A stretch of 64,000 nt of DNA from positions 1-64,000 of the forward strand of contig JAMXBD010001255.1 in assembly GCA_024138025.1 (NCBI GenBank). Reading direction: 5' to 3'. Of this stretch, positions 49,576 to 62,249 are shown piece by piece. Numbering within the stretch: position 1 is the stretch's first letter; each line of letters starts with the position of its first letter. Made by a program: the position numbers and the translations under genes. The notes under the pieces are model-generated. The model had not been told where the DNA came from. It did no database searches and saw nothing but the letters and a program-made list of their open reading frames with translations. This DNA is from Combretum micranthum. Taxonomy: Eukaryota > Streptophyta > Magnoliopsida > Myrtales > Combretaceae.

Positions 49576-49974
49576 TGTAGGAACAGCTTAAATTGAACTC
49601 TTAATAATAAATAAATAAATAAACACACAAATAGAATCTTGGTACACTATCTCACACAAGAGGCTCATTAAAGTACCTTTATTTTTATTCGATTCAAATC
49701 TCATACACCCATGTTACATATATATTGAAGAAGTACAAATGATGGACAAGAAGTCCTTTTATAGTGCTCAATGGTGGTGGAAGTACAAAGACAAAAAAAG
49801 ATGATAGAAGTTTGAAAAGTCACCAAGGTTAGTTGTTTATGACTAGTATTTAAATGTAAAGTAACTACCCCAACTCAAATTGTAGCTGTACTTTCCGTAA
49901 TGACTAAGCAAAATGCCTAAGGAAATAATCTTACAATTAAGCTTAGTGTTAGTCATATTAATTTGCTTTCAACA
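49576..49974 (-). repeat. 5' LTR of the copia element
   Basis: On minus it starts TGTTGAAAGCAAATTAATAT and ends GCTGTTCCTACA, about 399 bases. It is longer than the opposite LTR, which lacks part of the TGACTAACACTAAGC segment. An A run (49974 on) lies directly outside. Confidence 0.82.
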
Positions 49975-49984
49975 AAAAAAAAAA

Positions 49985-52900
49985 AAAAAAGTAGAAAAGA
50001 AAAAGGGAAAAAAGCAAGAAAGTTGATGTAGAATTAAAGTATAATCTTCAGCTTTACATTGTGGTGTTAGTTTTGACTATTAGCTTATGCGTAAGAATAT
50101 TAATGTTAGTCATATTTAGTTGGTCATTATAATTTCAAGAATGCTTTTTTTAAAATGTTTTATAATAATAATTATTTTTTTTTCTTTCTTTCTTATTATG
50201 CTTATTTACATTGATTATAAATTTTCTATATCCTTGCTGTAGAGAGAAGATTGATTATAACCTGACTAGAAATACTCATCAATTATAGGTGAAGGTGACT
50301 TTACCTTGAATATTTTTATTCCCTTTTTTTTTTTTTTGTTTCCACTTTCGTCAGTCATAATTGCTCGATTATAGACTATTTCACAACTTTGAATCAATTT
50401 GTAAATTTTTCCTTACTTCTACTTTGTCTTCATCTAATAAAGATTCCTTTCCTAAACCTAAACCTAAACCTGTTCTTGCCAAAACTGATGCCGGTTGGTA
50501 TAAATTGAAAATTTTCTAAGTTTTAGCTTTGTTTATAATTCTATCATGTTTTTGGTTTATGCATATATGTCCAAGTTCTTTATGCATTGATTATTTAATT
50601 GTTAGAAGTTTTTTCTTTTCTTTTTTCTATGATTTTTATTTGTGCATATGGGCTTGCTTTCTTCTTGGAAGATTTTTTAAATATAGAATTTGGTTCATGA
50701 TGATTCATACAATTTCCTTGTATTGTTGCTGATGTTTTTTGTTTTAGGGATATAATTTTTCCACTGTTGATTGCTCCAATCACAATAATGTTAAGAATAT
50801 ATATTTAAAATTTATTAACATTTTGCTTTATCTTTACTTCTTTCTGGTTTTAGATGTAAAATTTTGATTTAAGTTTCTATATTTCATGGAGAAGATGATA
50901 AAGAGAAAACAAAGAGGGTACTTAGACAGCATTAGGCTAGGATATATTATATGACCAGTAGCATAGGCCACCTTCGCTAATTCAATAAGATAGCTACTTC
51001 TCATATGTTTTCTATGATTTAGATAATGTGAAAAGGTATCATTATTAACTTCTTTTTTTTCAAGAGATAATGCGAAGTTAAAATATAGTATCATTTTGCT
51101 TTACATGCAGTGGGGAAGATTTTCAAATTTAGAGTATGATTGAGCCATCCAACTGATTTTTCATCCGACTAGAGTTAAATATTTCTATTATTATGTTAAT
51201 GATGTGCTTATAATGTATAGCTTCAACATTTTCGATGATTGTTGTACATAAATTTATATCATTTGTTACTTTTTTATTTTTTAAAACTATTAATAAGATA
51301 TCATAAGAAAAATATTAGTATCCATTTCAATCTTTAGTAATATAAATATATTTTTCTTTCTTGTACGTTCTATTTTGGATATGTTGTCAATGTCAGAATA
51401 ATTATTTTCCATTTTCGATTATTCCTTGATACTATTTGCTTTCTCTTCCCTACTACAATCTCACTTTTCAAATAATCACCACATATTTGGGAAGGAAACA
51501 TATATACAAATAGAAGAATTGGAACATGTGTTGATTTTTACCAAATGACTAATCTCTCCTTAGACATGAAAATATGATATTATTAGGGAGAAAGACAAGA
51601 GAGCAAAAAGAGTTGCAGAGAATTCTATTATTTGCATTGAAATCTTGAAGATTGATTGTATAGATGCCTTTTGCTTCAATAATTTTGTGTATAATTCTAC
51701 TGTAATTTCTTTTTAATTATCACACATGCAGTGTATGCATCATCCACTAGTTTCATTATATGTTAATATTTAGAAAACAATTTTTATTCTTCATACTTCT
51801 TTTTATCTCTCTCTAAAAGGTTTTCTCTCTTATAAGGGTTAATTACTCTAACGGTACCTAAACTTTCTCAATTTAATATTTTTGTACCTAAAAAAAAATC
51901 AGCCCACAAAATATCTAACTTCTAAATTTTTTCACCAATGGTCATTCTAGCAAGATTTTGGTCAAAACTTTGATGAATTGATTACTTGTTCGTTTTCTTA
52001 CTCCTAGCTAACATAAAATCTATCCTAATCGGATCAATTTTGTTTCTGTCTCCTATTTTATATTAGTAAACTAATTTGCAGGCCATATCTACCCCTATTT
52101 CTCTCTCTAACTCTTCTCTCTCTCTAATTAATACCTTTCATCTATTAATCAAATCATATTTTCAATATTGTTTCTTCTTCTCTTTCTTCCTATTTCAGTT
52201 TTTACCGCTGAATCCTATCTGTCTCACTCAAAATATCATCCAGACATCTCTCATCTACTATTTTCTTTTTTAATCGAAGCTCGGGGCAGATAGAAGCTAT
52301 ACCCTTTATCACCGTGATGTTTATGCTGAATGATGCAATCATGGACAGAGGCCAACCTAGAACACTACTTCTTTAATGATGCAGTCATTTTGGGGTAAGT
52401 TTGTAGAAATCCCATCATGATTCATATTAGTTATGTCCGATGCCATATGAATATATATATAATATATATATTTTACTAAGCAAAATGCAGGTTGTGGCTT
52501 GATAAGTAATTAATACTATTCAAATCATGGGAATTCATGCTTAATCTGGCTTATTATTAGATAAACTCCCATAAAATTATGCTATATATTTAATTTTTAT
52601 TCTCATAAGACCAAAAAAGAAGAAACAAAGTGATTTGAGCAAGATTGGAGTAAAACAATAAAGATAGTTGAAGACAGATTCAACGCGCCTCCGAAGATTG
52701 AAACAAAAGGCAAAATTTCAAGAAAAAATCCAAACCACGCCTAAAGTCACACTTGCAATCCTAACTACATTCAAGTTAAGACAAATCGCACCTCAGATCA
52801 TTTGAACACAGTACCTACTGCAGCAAAAAATCGAGGCAATGATTCTACCTGAGATGCGTCCCCCGCCATACACAAACAATTCATACAAAGTTTGTTACAA
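49985..52900. other. AT-rich stretch without recognisable gene
   Basis: Contains CCTAAA repeated three times at about 50452-50472. Several frames of 60-86 codons are hydrophobic and T-driven; none resembles a known protein. Nothing else can be supported. Confidence 0.45.
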
Positions 52901-53269
52901 AAAATCTGTCACGCCAGCGAAAAAATAATCAATTTCTATGCTAAAGCATATAATTAAACTTGCATAGACATTGTAATAATATCATACCATAGTATAACAA
53001 ATTTTTGACATAGAATATGTGTGAATAGTAAAGTGAGAACTACTAGTGAGAGAAAGTGTTCTTTCACTAGGAATTCAAGTTTTTCTTGGTAAATCTAAAT
53101 TAATCCGATGTTTGTTTCTATAAAATCGTGTGTTGAATAGGCTGTAATATACAAGTAAATAATTCATAGTGAAGGGTATTAGTGTACTATATAGTTGTTT
53201 AAAAGGGTTTGTCTTGGAACAGATGAATTTGGACACGAGGAAGTTGTACACGAATAATCGGACTATTTT

Positions 53270-54953
53270 GGAGTAGGCAGGCATATAGGCCGCCAGCCTA
53301 AATACAAAGGATAACGGCCTAAACACCAGCTTAGAGCTTCGGAGGAAAAATTTTTGCGAATTGAAGAATTTGGCCGTACGCCTACATTTAGGCCACTGCT
53401 GTACCCAAGAAGGCCGTTGGCCTAAGTGGTGACCTTGGATGAATTCTTGCGACCGGAGACATTTAAGCCACTAACTTAGTTTCCTACCCATCCAGCCTAT
53501 ACTCCTTTGAGAATTAACTCTATAAATTCGTCCTAAACTCAGCCCTAACCCTCATAACCTCTCTTAAACATAAACAAACCCTAGATGGCATTCTCCAAGG
53601 TGGATTTCATCAAGGAATCGGGTAAGTAACCTCTCTTAATCCTTTAGTTTGTTCTAGCATGAGTTCTTTCTAAGATTTTGTTGTTGATTGGTGAAGGGAA
53701 TTGATCATTAGTGGAAATCGGAGGAAAACCCTAAGTGTAGAAATTGGGGATTTCAGATCTATAATTGATTGAAGAAGGTAAAACTCAAATCGGAACTATA
53801 ATTCATAGATCTTAAGTCGTTAGGAGAATCTGAATCATAATTATTGTTGAGAATGATTGTGAATGTATGAACAATGATGAACAAGTGATCTTGAGAATTA
53901 GGGTTTTATTATTTCTTGGTGTTGATTGGAGATTTGGTGATTCTATCGGTTTTATAGGAGAAAGGTGTGTTAGAGATTCTAGATTGATGAATTAGGGTTT
54001 ATGATTTATATTTCTTATGTTGTTATCAATGTATAATTGATTAGAGAAACGGATGATTCTTTGTTCAGGTGTTTGTTTGAGAATAGGATTTCGATTTCTT
54101 AAGCAGAAATAGGTACGTCATTACTATGCTTGTTTGTTTGTGCTTGTAGGACTAGTTTACAAATTTGACCTAATTTATATCTGACTATAATTGAATTAAG
54201 TGTTGGTTATGAGTGGTTGCGGTTAGTAAAGATCATGCAGAGTGTGATACTAACACTGGTAACCTAATAATCTATGTGTGAGGTTGTCCCAAGTGAACTC
54301 ATGCATAGAGATGATTCTGGTAGTTTAGGAGTAGTGCGAGTATGGCACCCGAGTATGTGGGAGATTCCCAACACCATATATGTATTATATTACCTATTTT
54401 TCTATATTGCTTGTTTTTAAGGAGTCTGAAATACTCCAAGTTTGAGATTAGTCACGGATGATCTTAAACTGTGTTGTATGCTAGATTAATAAAAAAGATA
54501 ATAATTGGTGCTTGCTGCATTAGATACTAAGTTGTGTGTGAATTCTTTGATATATGATCATACGTATGTGTTTTCGATTTGGATGTACCGGGCCTTTGTA
54601 CTTATTCATTTTTATTTTTCAGGAACAGGTGAAGACCAGATAGTGTATGATTTATCTGGCTTTGATGTATTCGTAGAGCCTGGGGAGGACGATAATGGAC
54701 CCAATTACCCAGCTGATATGTAACTTATTAGTTTTATGTTTCTTATGGAGACTTTTATCAGTTAGCTTGGTTTATGCTAACATAGATGTTATTAAAGTTA
54801 TATTATTTGAATTTTCATATTGAGTATCCTTTATATGAGTTATGCAGTTATATGATGAAATTTTGTGGTTTATAGATATATTTATAGCCTTTGCGTGTGC
54901 CTTTCAAGAGAGGACACATGGCGGGTTGTAATGTCTTATTTTGGAGTGTTACA
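53270..54953 (+). repeat. Unnamed repeat family X, plus copy
   Basis: Inverted match to 40135-41830. It contains GC-rich AGGCCGCCAGCCTAAA-type text at 53270-53480, a TATA-like CTATAAATTC at about 53520, a leader with AAACCCTAGATGGC, the landmark GATTCCCAACACC at 54365, and the end GGAGTGTTACA (54953). At 54622-54720 a frame reads GEDQIVYDLSGFDVFVEPGE and then DDNGPNYPADM-stop. A left terminus TGTCACGCC at 52907 would make it 2.05 kb with TGTMACRC ends, but flanking five-base repeats do not match. Confidence 0.6.
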
Positions 54954-54959
54954 TAGGCG

Positions 54960-55820
54960 ATATTTATCTTCTTTTCATATTGTTTCTCCTGAATTTATGT
55001 TCAATATTTATATCTATAGAGAAATAATCACTTGATCTTAGGGTTTGTAAATCCAAAACCTGCTCATGTGATTTCAACATGTTTTTAATTGACTATTGTT
55101 CAGGTACTTGTAATTAGTAGCTTAAACTTTAATTCGTGGCTTTATGTGTGTGCATCATGTAGATCCATTTTTGATTTTAACTTAATAGATTGAGAAATCA
55201 TTCTTTTGAATATATTTAGGCTATTAATGGAGTTGCTTATAACCACCTAGAGATAAGGGTAGTGAAACTTTATGTTGCTTCTATTTTAAATTCATTAAAA
55301 TGGGTTTAGATAAAAGGATTCTTAATTTTTATACCGATCTAGGTTACTGATAATTTGTGAAGAGATTTCGATAGTTTAATCTAGATCTAGAGTTCTTGAT
55401 ACTCAAGAAAGGCATTAACTTACTTTATGAATCTGACAGTATAAATATATTTAACAAAAAATTTACTGAGTTTGTTAAGAAATCACATGATAAGAGCTTG
55501 GTGAAGCAAATCCTAAGCTTATTCTTACATTAACAAACTTCACTTATAAAATTTACCCTAAAAATTCGTATATAAGTAAAATTGGCCTTAGCTTAGTCTG
55601 TAATTTTTTGTTTGTCATGTTTTGTCGAATTTTCTTTAACTAAATAATATATTAGAGGTGAGTATGGTAGATATTAACAATCCCCAAGGAATACGGCTTA
55701 ATATTTTCTATACTACTTCGATAGGTTTGCTTGCCTAAAAGGTAGTTGTGACTAAAGTTGAATAGACCATATTAGTATTTTTATAATTTTTTAAAACAAC
55801 TTTTTTCTTCACACTTAACC
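54960..55820. other. Spacer without recognisable gene
   Basis: AT-rich; no open frame or repeat recognised. Confidence 0.5.
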
Positions 55821-55825
55821 GACCA

Positions 55826-56041
55826 AATCATGAGTTTTTTGTGTGGATGGACCGGCCAATGCCAAAGAGAGCTAAGGTAGTTATACCAGGGTTACTCAAT
55901 CATATTGATCGTCTTGAAAGGGAAAGCAAGAAGTATAAATCATTGAAGATGAGGGAAAGGGAAAAATGCTATGGAATAGGGTGTTTAGGATGGTTTATGA
56001 TGTGTGCGTCCATTGCATTGTTGTGGAGCATTATGAAATAG
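55826..56041 (+). pseudogene. GRF zinc-finger protein fragment with C-terminal membrane helix
   Basis: Frame reads FFVWMDRPMPKRAKVVIPGL, a coiled-coil-like LLNHIDRLERESKKYKSLK, and a hydrophobic tail GWFMMCASIALLWSIM before the stop. Plant GRF-type zinc-finger proteins end in the same layout: the FxWxD close of the finger, a Lys/Glu helix, then one transmembrane segment. The N-terminal Cys residues of the finger are not found, though an acceptor-like ATGAG precedes FFVW. A terminal exon of a truncated gene, perhaps carried by a transposon. Confidence 0.5.
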
Positions 56042-56049
56042 GGGCTATG

Positions 56050-57940
56050 TATGATGGTTTTTATTTTGTATTGGTACCCTTTTTGATTAAATAGAATTGG
56101 CACCATTTCCCATATGTAATGTCAAAGTAAGATGAAGAAGTTTGGTATTTTGTTTATCATTTGTCATGATAATTATCTAATTATCATCAACAGTTTGTTT
56201 CAATTGATCATGACAATTTCTCATAAGCTGTTGCACATCTTGAACAGTATTGTAGTTGGATCTCTCCACAGGTATTTTGTGGTGAGTGGTTTCAGAGTGT
56301 TGTGGCGACTAAAGTGGACTTATAACAAAAGTAGCTTGTTATCTCTAAATGCCGTTAAAGATGCATCTCTATTTCACTAGATTACAAGAATAAAAGTAGC
56401 TTGTTATCTTTAAATATTGTAACACATTCCATTTCTCAACTAGGAAAATGAATCAAGAATTCTAGATTATAGCAACCAAGCAAACTGTTGATGCGATCTA
56501 ATAGGTACTATTTGTAATTGTATACATCTTTAAAAGCCTTAGTCCAATCTTCAAGCTTGTCTCAACAAGATTTATATCTTAAGAATATAGCTCCAAGCTC
56601 TGCGAATGAAGATGTTGAGATTGGAATTCAACATATCTAATTTCTTCTAAAAATTTTGGTGCATGGAAATGGAAGCATATCATTAAGGTGCCAAGCCAAA
56701 TATGGTATTATTATCCATTTTAAAATTTCATTTAAGTTTATATGTGCTCTATGCATGATTTATGCATGTAATAAAAAAAAAATGCCATTGATCCGACTTT
56801 CTTACTAGACATTATTCCTCATCCAATTACAACTAAATGTTGATAAAGCAACTTATAAAAAATGTAAGCATTCTTATAGAAAAAAAAAGTGAAAAGTCTT
56901 CCCAAATTAACATGCAAATAATACCTATACCTATCATCCTTTCAGGATGCACTGTCTAAGTTTGGATTAAGTATCTATGACGAATGAGTTGATTGACTTG
57001 GAAATGTAGCCAACAAGTTTTGCTCAACAAGAGCCTCCATGTTATTGATTACAGTAACAGGAAATTCCTGGAACTTGCTGGCATGTACATGCTTCGATGG
57101 TACAACATTTCAAATAGTAGAAAAGACTATGTTGTCGGTTTAGAGGATGTTTAATCGCAATACTTTTGCATAGATTTAAGATAGGCATTTTAAAGATCAT
57201 AGAATTTGCAAGTAGTGCTACTTATACCCCCTCAAAATACCTTAATAATTCATGCTAACAGTACACAACCTGATGTAGGAGTTTTTTCATGATGCTATTT
57301 ACCATCTCCTTCATGAACAAAGATCAATTACAATAGAGAAAATAAAACTGGAATTCAAACCAAGTATTAAGAGTATCTGGTAAGTGTTGCTCATATTTTC
57401 TACTTGTACAAATACTCAAATACAAGGATAATGATCAAATGTGCAATTTATTGCTTCCATGTTCCTATGCTTATGTATGCATCAGCACATACCAATGTGA
57501 ACAAATCCATCCTCACTACAAGTTATAAAATAAAGAGGATGAAGCAACCTAGCAAGAAGAAACAGAAACCAAAACCAAAATAATATAAACAACTAAAGTT
57601 ATTGAACATTAAACTTAATGGAGAATCCTTATTGCATCAATATTTCCACCAATACGATTTAATGACTTTAACAAAAATAAAACATTTGGCCTTGCCACAC
57701 CAGCAAAAAAGATTGGTCAAAATATAGAACTACTTAGCTTCAGTTGCAGAGCAAAAAATAAACAAGGTGGTATAAAAAGCATGTCCTAAAAACACAAAAA
57801 TTGGCAAAATCAACATAAACACTTGGCCTTGCCACACTCACACAAAAGATTGTCTTCAAAACATACTAACTTAACATTATCCTTCAAATGCAGTCCTAAT
57901 ACGTATCATAAACAGACAAAGGTAACAATAGCTATTAGAT
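56050..57940. other. Spacer between GRF fragment and MULE
   Basis: AT-rich. An 82-codon frame at 56132-56380 lacks recognisable features. It may contain the MULE's right terminus, but no long inverted repeat was identified. Confidence 0.4.
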
Positions 57941-59647
57941 CTTTCATTTTGGTCCTTTTCTCTTCCTCTTTTTCACACCAACATAATTTACCACATCCCT
58001 AGATACGAGTGTTGTTTCATTTTCTCTTATTGTAGCTTGCTTTTGTTCTTAAATAGGTTGTGTATCTTGACTTGGTTAAGGAACAACATCTGAATTCATT
58101 TCAATAACTTCATGAACACCTTGCTCCATGCTCTAATTTGGCTATATCAATTCCTCTTCTTCCCTTCTTTTTCTATTATTCATTTATTAGAAAACGTTGA
58201 CTTGATCAATAATGAATAACTAAAAAACTCAGTGAGATTCATGAAATAAAGCATAATGCATTTAATTGTACCTTATTTTGACCCTTGGTATGGAATCTTT
58301 TGTTGTGGCATTCTGCACCACACATCGTGCATGTCATTTGAACAGTCCCTTTCCTGATAATCCTTTTATGACTCGTTTTTGCACTTTGCAATTCTTCTCT
58401 TATTCATGGCCTTTCTTCCTTTTTTTTCTACTTGTCGTGGTGGCTAGATTGGGAACAAGTTTTCTTATGGCTTTGGCCACATTTCCTCACCCTCAATTAG
58501 ATTTATGTAAAACTTATACACCTCCAAATAAGTGCTCACCTTTTAGCATTCGTTAACGTATTACGTGGGTTTTTTATTGTTTGCAATGATACATGCAATT
58601 GCATGAGCACATGGAATACCACTTATCTCCCACCTGCTATAAGTACATGTCCTTTTTTCCATATCCACCACATACGTATAGCCAATGCCATAACATGTTA
58701 CTTGTAGCCCTCCATTAAAGTCCGAGTAATAATTTACTAATTCATCTTTTAATGTCATCAACATCTTCATTATTTTTGGGTAGAAATCCCCCTTCCTTTG
58801 GTCAATATACTTTTGCATCCAATCTTTTTTCTTTTTCAACCTTCTCATCATTGCCTTACTCCTAGCATATAATATGTACCTAACATTCAGTTGGAACAAC
58901 ACATGTAAGATAAACAAGATTGTATTCTCAAGTTAAAGGCTACCTGAATAGCATTTAAAACTCACTTGTCAAAGCATTCGCATAAATTGTTCAGTAGCAT
59001 ATCACATTTTGAGAAATCTAAGAAAAACGCCATGGGGGATGTCTCATTTAGGATATAACTTAGCCACTCTTTGGCTTCTTTGCTCTCTTTCTCCAATTCC
59101 ACCATCTAACAATCAAATGTTTGCACATATGTTGACCTTGCAGCATTCCATAGCAAATGCTTGAGCTTTTTCCTACCCTACCTGATTTGAGGCAACTTCA
59201 ACACATATGACCAGAATCAGAAAAAAGAAAAAACAATACACACTAAGGTTATGTTAACATACCTTTTCTTGAAGTTTATCCATACGTGTCTCACACAATT
59301 CTGATGTTCAAAATTTGGATCTAGGTCTTTCACAACTTGTATCGGCCCTTAAAAACATAAATAAATCATCAAGTTCAATCAATAAGAATATTTAGGAAAT
59401 TTAGGGTCATTAAGAGCTTAAGACAGTATAAAAAAATGAACCTTTTAGCGATAAGACATAAAGCTAATATGGTGGCTATTAGATGTTCCAAGATCTTCCC
59501 CTAAAAGCTCCAGAAACCACTTCCAGTTCTCTTTGTTTTCTACTTGAACAATATATGCAATAGGGAATATGCAATCATTAGGATCTATATTAACAACACG
59601 TAATTGTTAATGATTATGCTCTACGTCAATCACTGGATATTGTCATT

Positions 59648-59669
59648 ATATATATATATATATATATAT
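59648..59669. repeat. (TA)n microsatellite at the solo LTR edge
   Basis: An uninterrupted run of eleven TA units between MULE sequence and the LTR start. Confidence 0.9.
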
Positions 59670-61001
59670 GTTGTAGGAATGATAATGAATTAAATCTAGT
59701 ATGAGTTTTTGTTTGATAGTCATAAGATGTCTATTTGTATGGGGATACAAATCAAACTCATAAGTACATATTGGAGGACTATATATTGGATTGACCTAAT
59801 ATGAGATCACTACATGGATTGGTGTCATAAGTGATTCTCACAATAACAATGTCAGCGTATTCTTAGACCTGAAATCACCATAGGTTCCAATGTAAGGAGC
59901 ATTATGATTCAACTTAATCAAATGTTGTCTTTAATCGGATAATTATAAAGGTTGTGATTAGGGCATAATGTGAATCATGTAGAGGAAGTTAACTGATTAA
60001 GATGGGATTTGTCCCTCTCATTATGAGAGAGATATCTCTGGGCCCTTCGATAAGTGAAACTGAGAAATGTATTGCTGTTCTCAAATGAATTGATAGTGTG
60101 ATTAATTTCATTTGTTTTGTCAGCTCACTTAAAGATTGAGAAATGATAAGATTGAATGATATAAGGATGAAAATATCCATGCCTTATGTTCAATCGAGAT
60201 ATCATGTGATAAAAGGATAATAACATAAATTATGGATCAGGTAAAAAAAGGACCATCGATCTTTACTTAATTTGGGTAAGTATAATGTTTTGCCAGAGGC
60301 CGCTTGTATTTTGTTGACAAAAATGGTTTTAGTTCAATGGTCAACATCAAGTGATCCTACAAGGTTACACACAAAAGAATGAATAAAAAGAATCATGAAC
60401 TAAATTTAAATAAGTTAAGTGAGAATAATAAATTTATTTATTATTAATCTTAATTTATTAAGAATGATAAATAAATATAATTTGTTAAGAACAATAATAA
60501 TTCCTAATTGGACTGAGAATTCTTATGTTAATAAATTAATTTATCCCTAATAAAATGAAGGGCAATAATGTCATTATTCATATTGACATTATTATAAATA
60601 AGACATAAGAGGTTTCTTTTAGGGTGAATGACATGTGTTGTCGATATATTAGATATACAGAGAAATTCTCTAAACCCTAAAAGAGAGAAACACCAGAGTC
60701 ATGAGTAAAATTTTCCTGATTAGATCTAGAAGTGTTCTAGATAAAGCTAGTACGTGGATGATCCTTTTGAAAGAGTGTTCATTCATGTGGATACCATAGG
60801 GAGGGTTGCGAATTCACGATACCTATGGATTCGATCTGGCAAGTGATTTCAAGCTTCAAGATTAAATGCATAAATTTCAATTATTTGTTTTATTTTAATC
60901 TAATCAAAACACATAGATACTGGATTAGGGTTTTATTTTTGAATTTTGCTGCAAAAAGATTTGATCTTATATAAATCTTAAAATCCTATGGAAACCCAAC
61001 A
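59669..61001 (+). mobile_element. Solo LTR, 1.33 kb, inserted in the MULE
   Basis: Starts TGTTGTAGGAATG and ends GGAAACCCAACA, with TG...CA ends and TGTTG/CAACA inverted pentamers. TATAAATA at 60593-60600 is followed by a leader with AAACCCTAAAAGAGAGAAAC, as in plant copia LTRs. MULE coding is interrupted at its edges, between the first Asp motif and VVNIDPNDC. No interior or second LTR is present. A matching 5-bp target duplication is not visible; the left edge lies against a TA microsatellite that may have overwritten it. Confidence 0.7.
60593..60600 (+). promoter_or_regulatory. TATA box of the solo LTR
   Basis: TATAAATA in ATTATTATAAATAAGAC. It sits about 925 bases into the LTR and fixes its likely orientation as plus. 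Confidence 0.5.
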
Positions 61002-62249
61002 GTAAGAACTACACACCATATAGTCCTTCCAAGAAAGTTCCATCAATACTAATGAGAGGACGACAACTACTCTTGATGGCTTCCTTTAGTGGTCCAACAC
61101 ATACATAAATCCTCTTGAAAATCCCTAAATCTACAAATATTACAACTATTGTGCCTAGGTTCTTTTTCATTAGTTCCATGGCATAACTGTGTAGTTTGGC
61201 ATATGTCCTGTCTCATCTCCATCTACAATTTTCATTACTTTATTTTTTGCTCTCCAAGACTTCATATGACCGATGGAGAAGCTAGTATCTTCCTTAACTG
61301 CAGCTATGAACCCAACAAGACTCTAAGATAGACCTACCTTAAATCTCTCCAAATAATTACTAGCTAGCCACTCAACTATTATGTGGAAGTTTTGGAAGAT
61401 TACCAATTTACAATTTTGATTTCAATGGTTGGATCTATCTCTAACCTTTTGCTTGCATATACCCTACATGGGTAACCTACATTGTAGCATTTGCACACAT
61501 ATGTTCTATTGTCATTCACTGAAAAGTGCACTTGAAATCTATTTTTTCATCGACCAATTTTTGTAGGCCTTTTTAAATTGCTCAAAGTTGCTATATTGAA
61601 GTATAAGAAGTAGATTTGGGTTCTCTCATGCCTCTGGCTTCATTAAACTCTGGGTAATGGACTCTTTCGAGCCCATCATTGTCATCTTCTAATTGCAAAT
61701 CATCTTATAGGGCATAGTCACTGTCATGCTCATCTACCTCATCAACTAACACCCTAATTGATGTCTCAACCAAGTCTTGATTTGACTTTAGTCTACCTCT
61801 GTTCTTGTTTCTCTTAACACTAGCAATTACCTCTTGGTAGTCATCATCTCCATCAACAATATCATAGTATGGCTTAACAAGATCCTCCTCTTCATTTAGT
61901 TCAACTCCATCTGTCTCTCCATCACACTATTCATGGTCTCCATCTATGTCCAACTTCAAGCTAGTATTTTGTTCATTACCATTTGTTGTATTTTGTTCAT
62001 TCATATAGTGCGTTTGTTCTTCCTCCAATATCAAGTCCTCAATGTCATTATCGTTAGCTGAAGGACTAATGTATTGGACTTTCACTCTATCTTCACTATT
62101 GGGCTACATGTTGCTTGTGCTTGGGTCATATTCACCCATTATTTGACTTAAGAAATCTCCATTAAATTTACCATCTACATTTGGAACATATGCATTGTTA
62201 CCTACTTCATTAAACTGAATACTCCTCCACAAAGCTAGGCATAACTTGA

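Larger units (their letters stand above)
44659..49974 (-). mobile_element. Ty1/copia LTR retrotransposon, minus strand, decayed
   Basis: A complete but broken element read right to left. Its 5' LTR is 49576-49974 and its 3' LTR about 44659-45015. An initiator-Met primer site, TGGTATCAGAGCC, lies on minus at 49561-49573. The polypurine tract AAGGAAGGA lies on minus at 45016-45024, next to the TGTTAAG start of the 3' LTR. The order gag, zinc knuckles, gag-pre-integrase, integrase region, RT, RNase H is kept. LTR divergence and many stops make it old and immobile. A 540-bp element is nested inside (48062-48601). Confidence 0.88.
57944..62240 (-). pseudogene. MULE (MuDR-like) transposase, split and decayed
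   Basis: Read right to left: an acidic N-terminus (DLILEEEQTHYMNEQNT, VKPYYDIVDGDDDYQEVIA); the MuDR domain with NDNRTYVCKCYNVGYPCRVY; VEWLASNYLERF and FSIGHMKSWRAKNKVMK; first catalytic region LISIDGTFLEGLYG (about 61020-61050); then a 1.33-kb solo LTR; RVVNIDPNDCIFPIAYIVQV, ENWKWFLELLGEDLG and FMSYR (59449-59466), where the second catalytic Asp is Tyr and the next Gln codon is TAA; QVVKDLDPNFEHQNCVRHVW; FSKCDMLLNNLCECF; a SWIM finger RTCTYSRWEISGIPCAHAIA (58561-58680) with its second Cys lost; a knuckle TMCGAECHNKRFH (about 58300); and a basic tail KKRKRKGPK-stop. Multiple stops. Exon borders are only partly resolved. Confidence 0.9.

Noticed and set aside
50452..50472. Three CCTAAA units as a possible telomeric remnant
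   Set aside because: The plant telomere unit is CCCTAAA; six-base units repeated three times can arise by chance.
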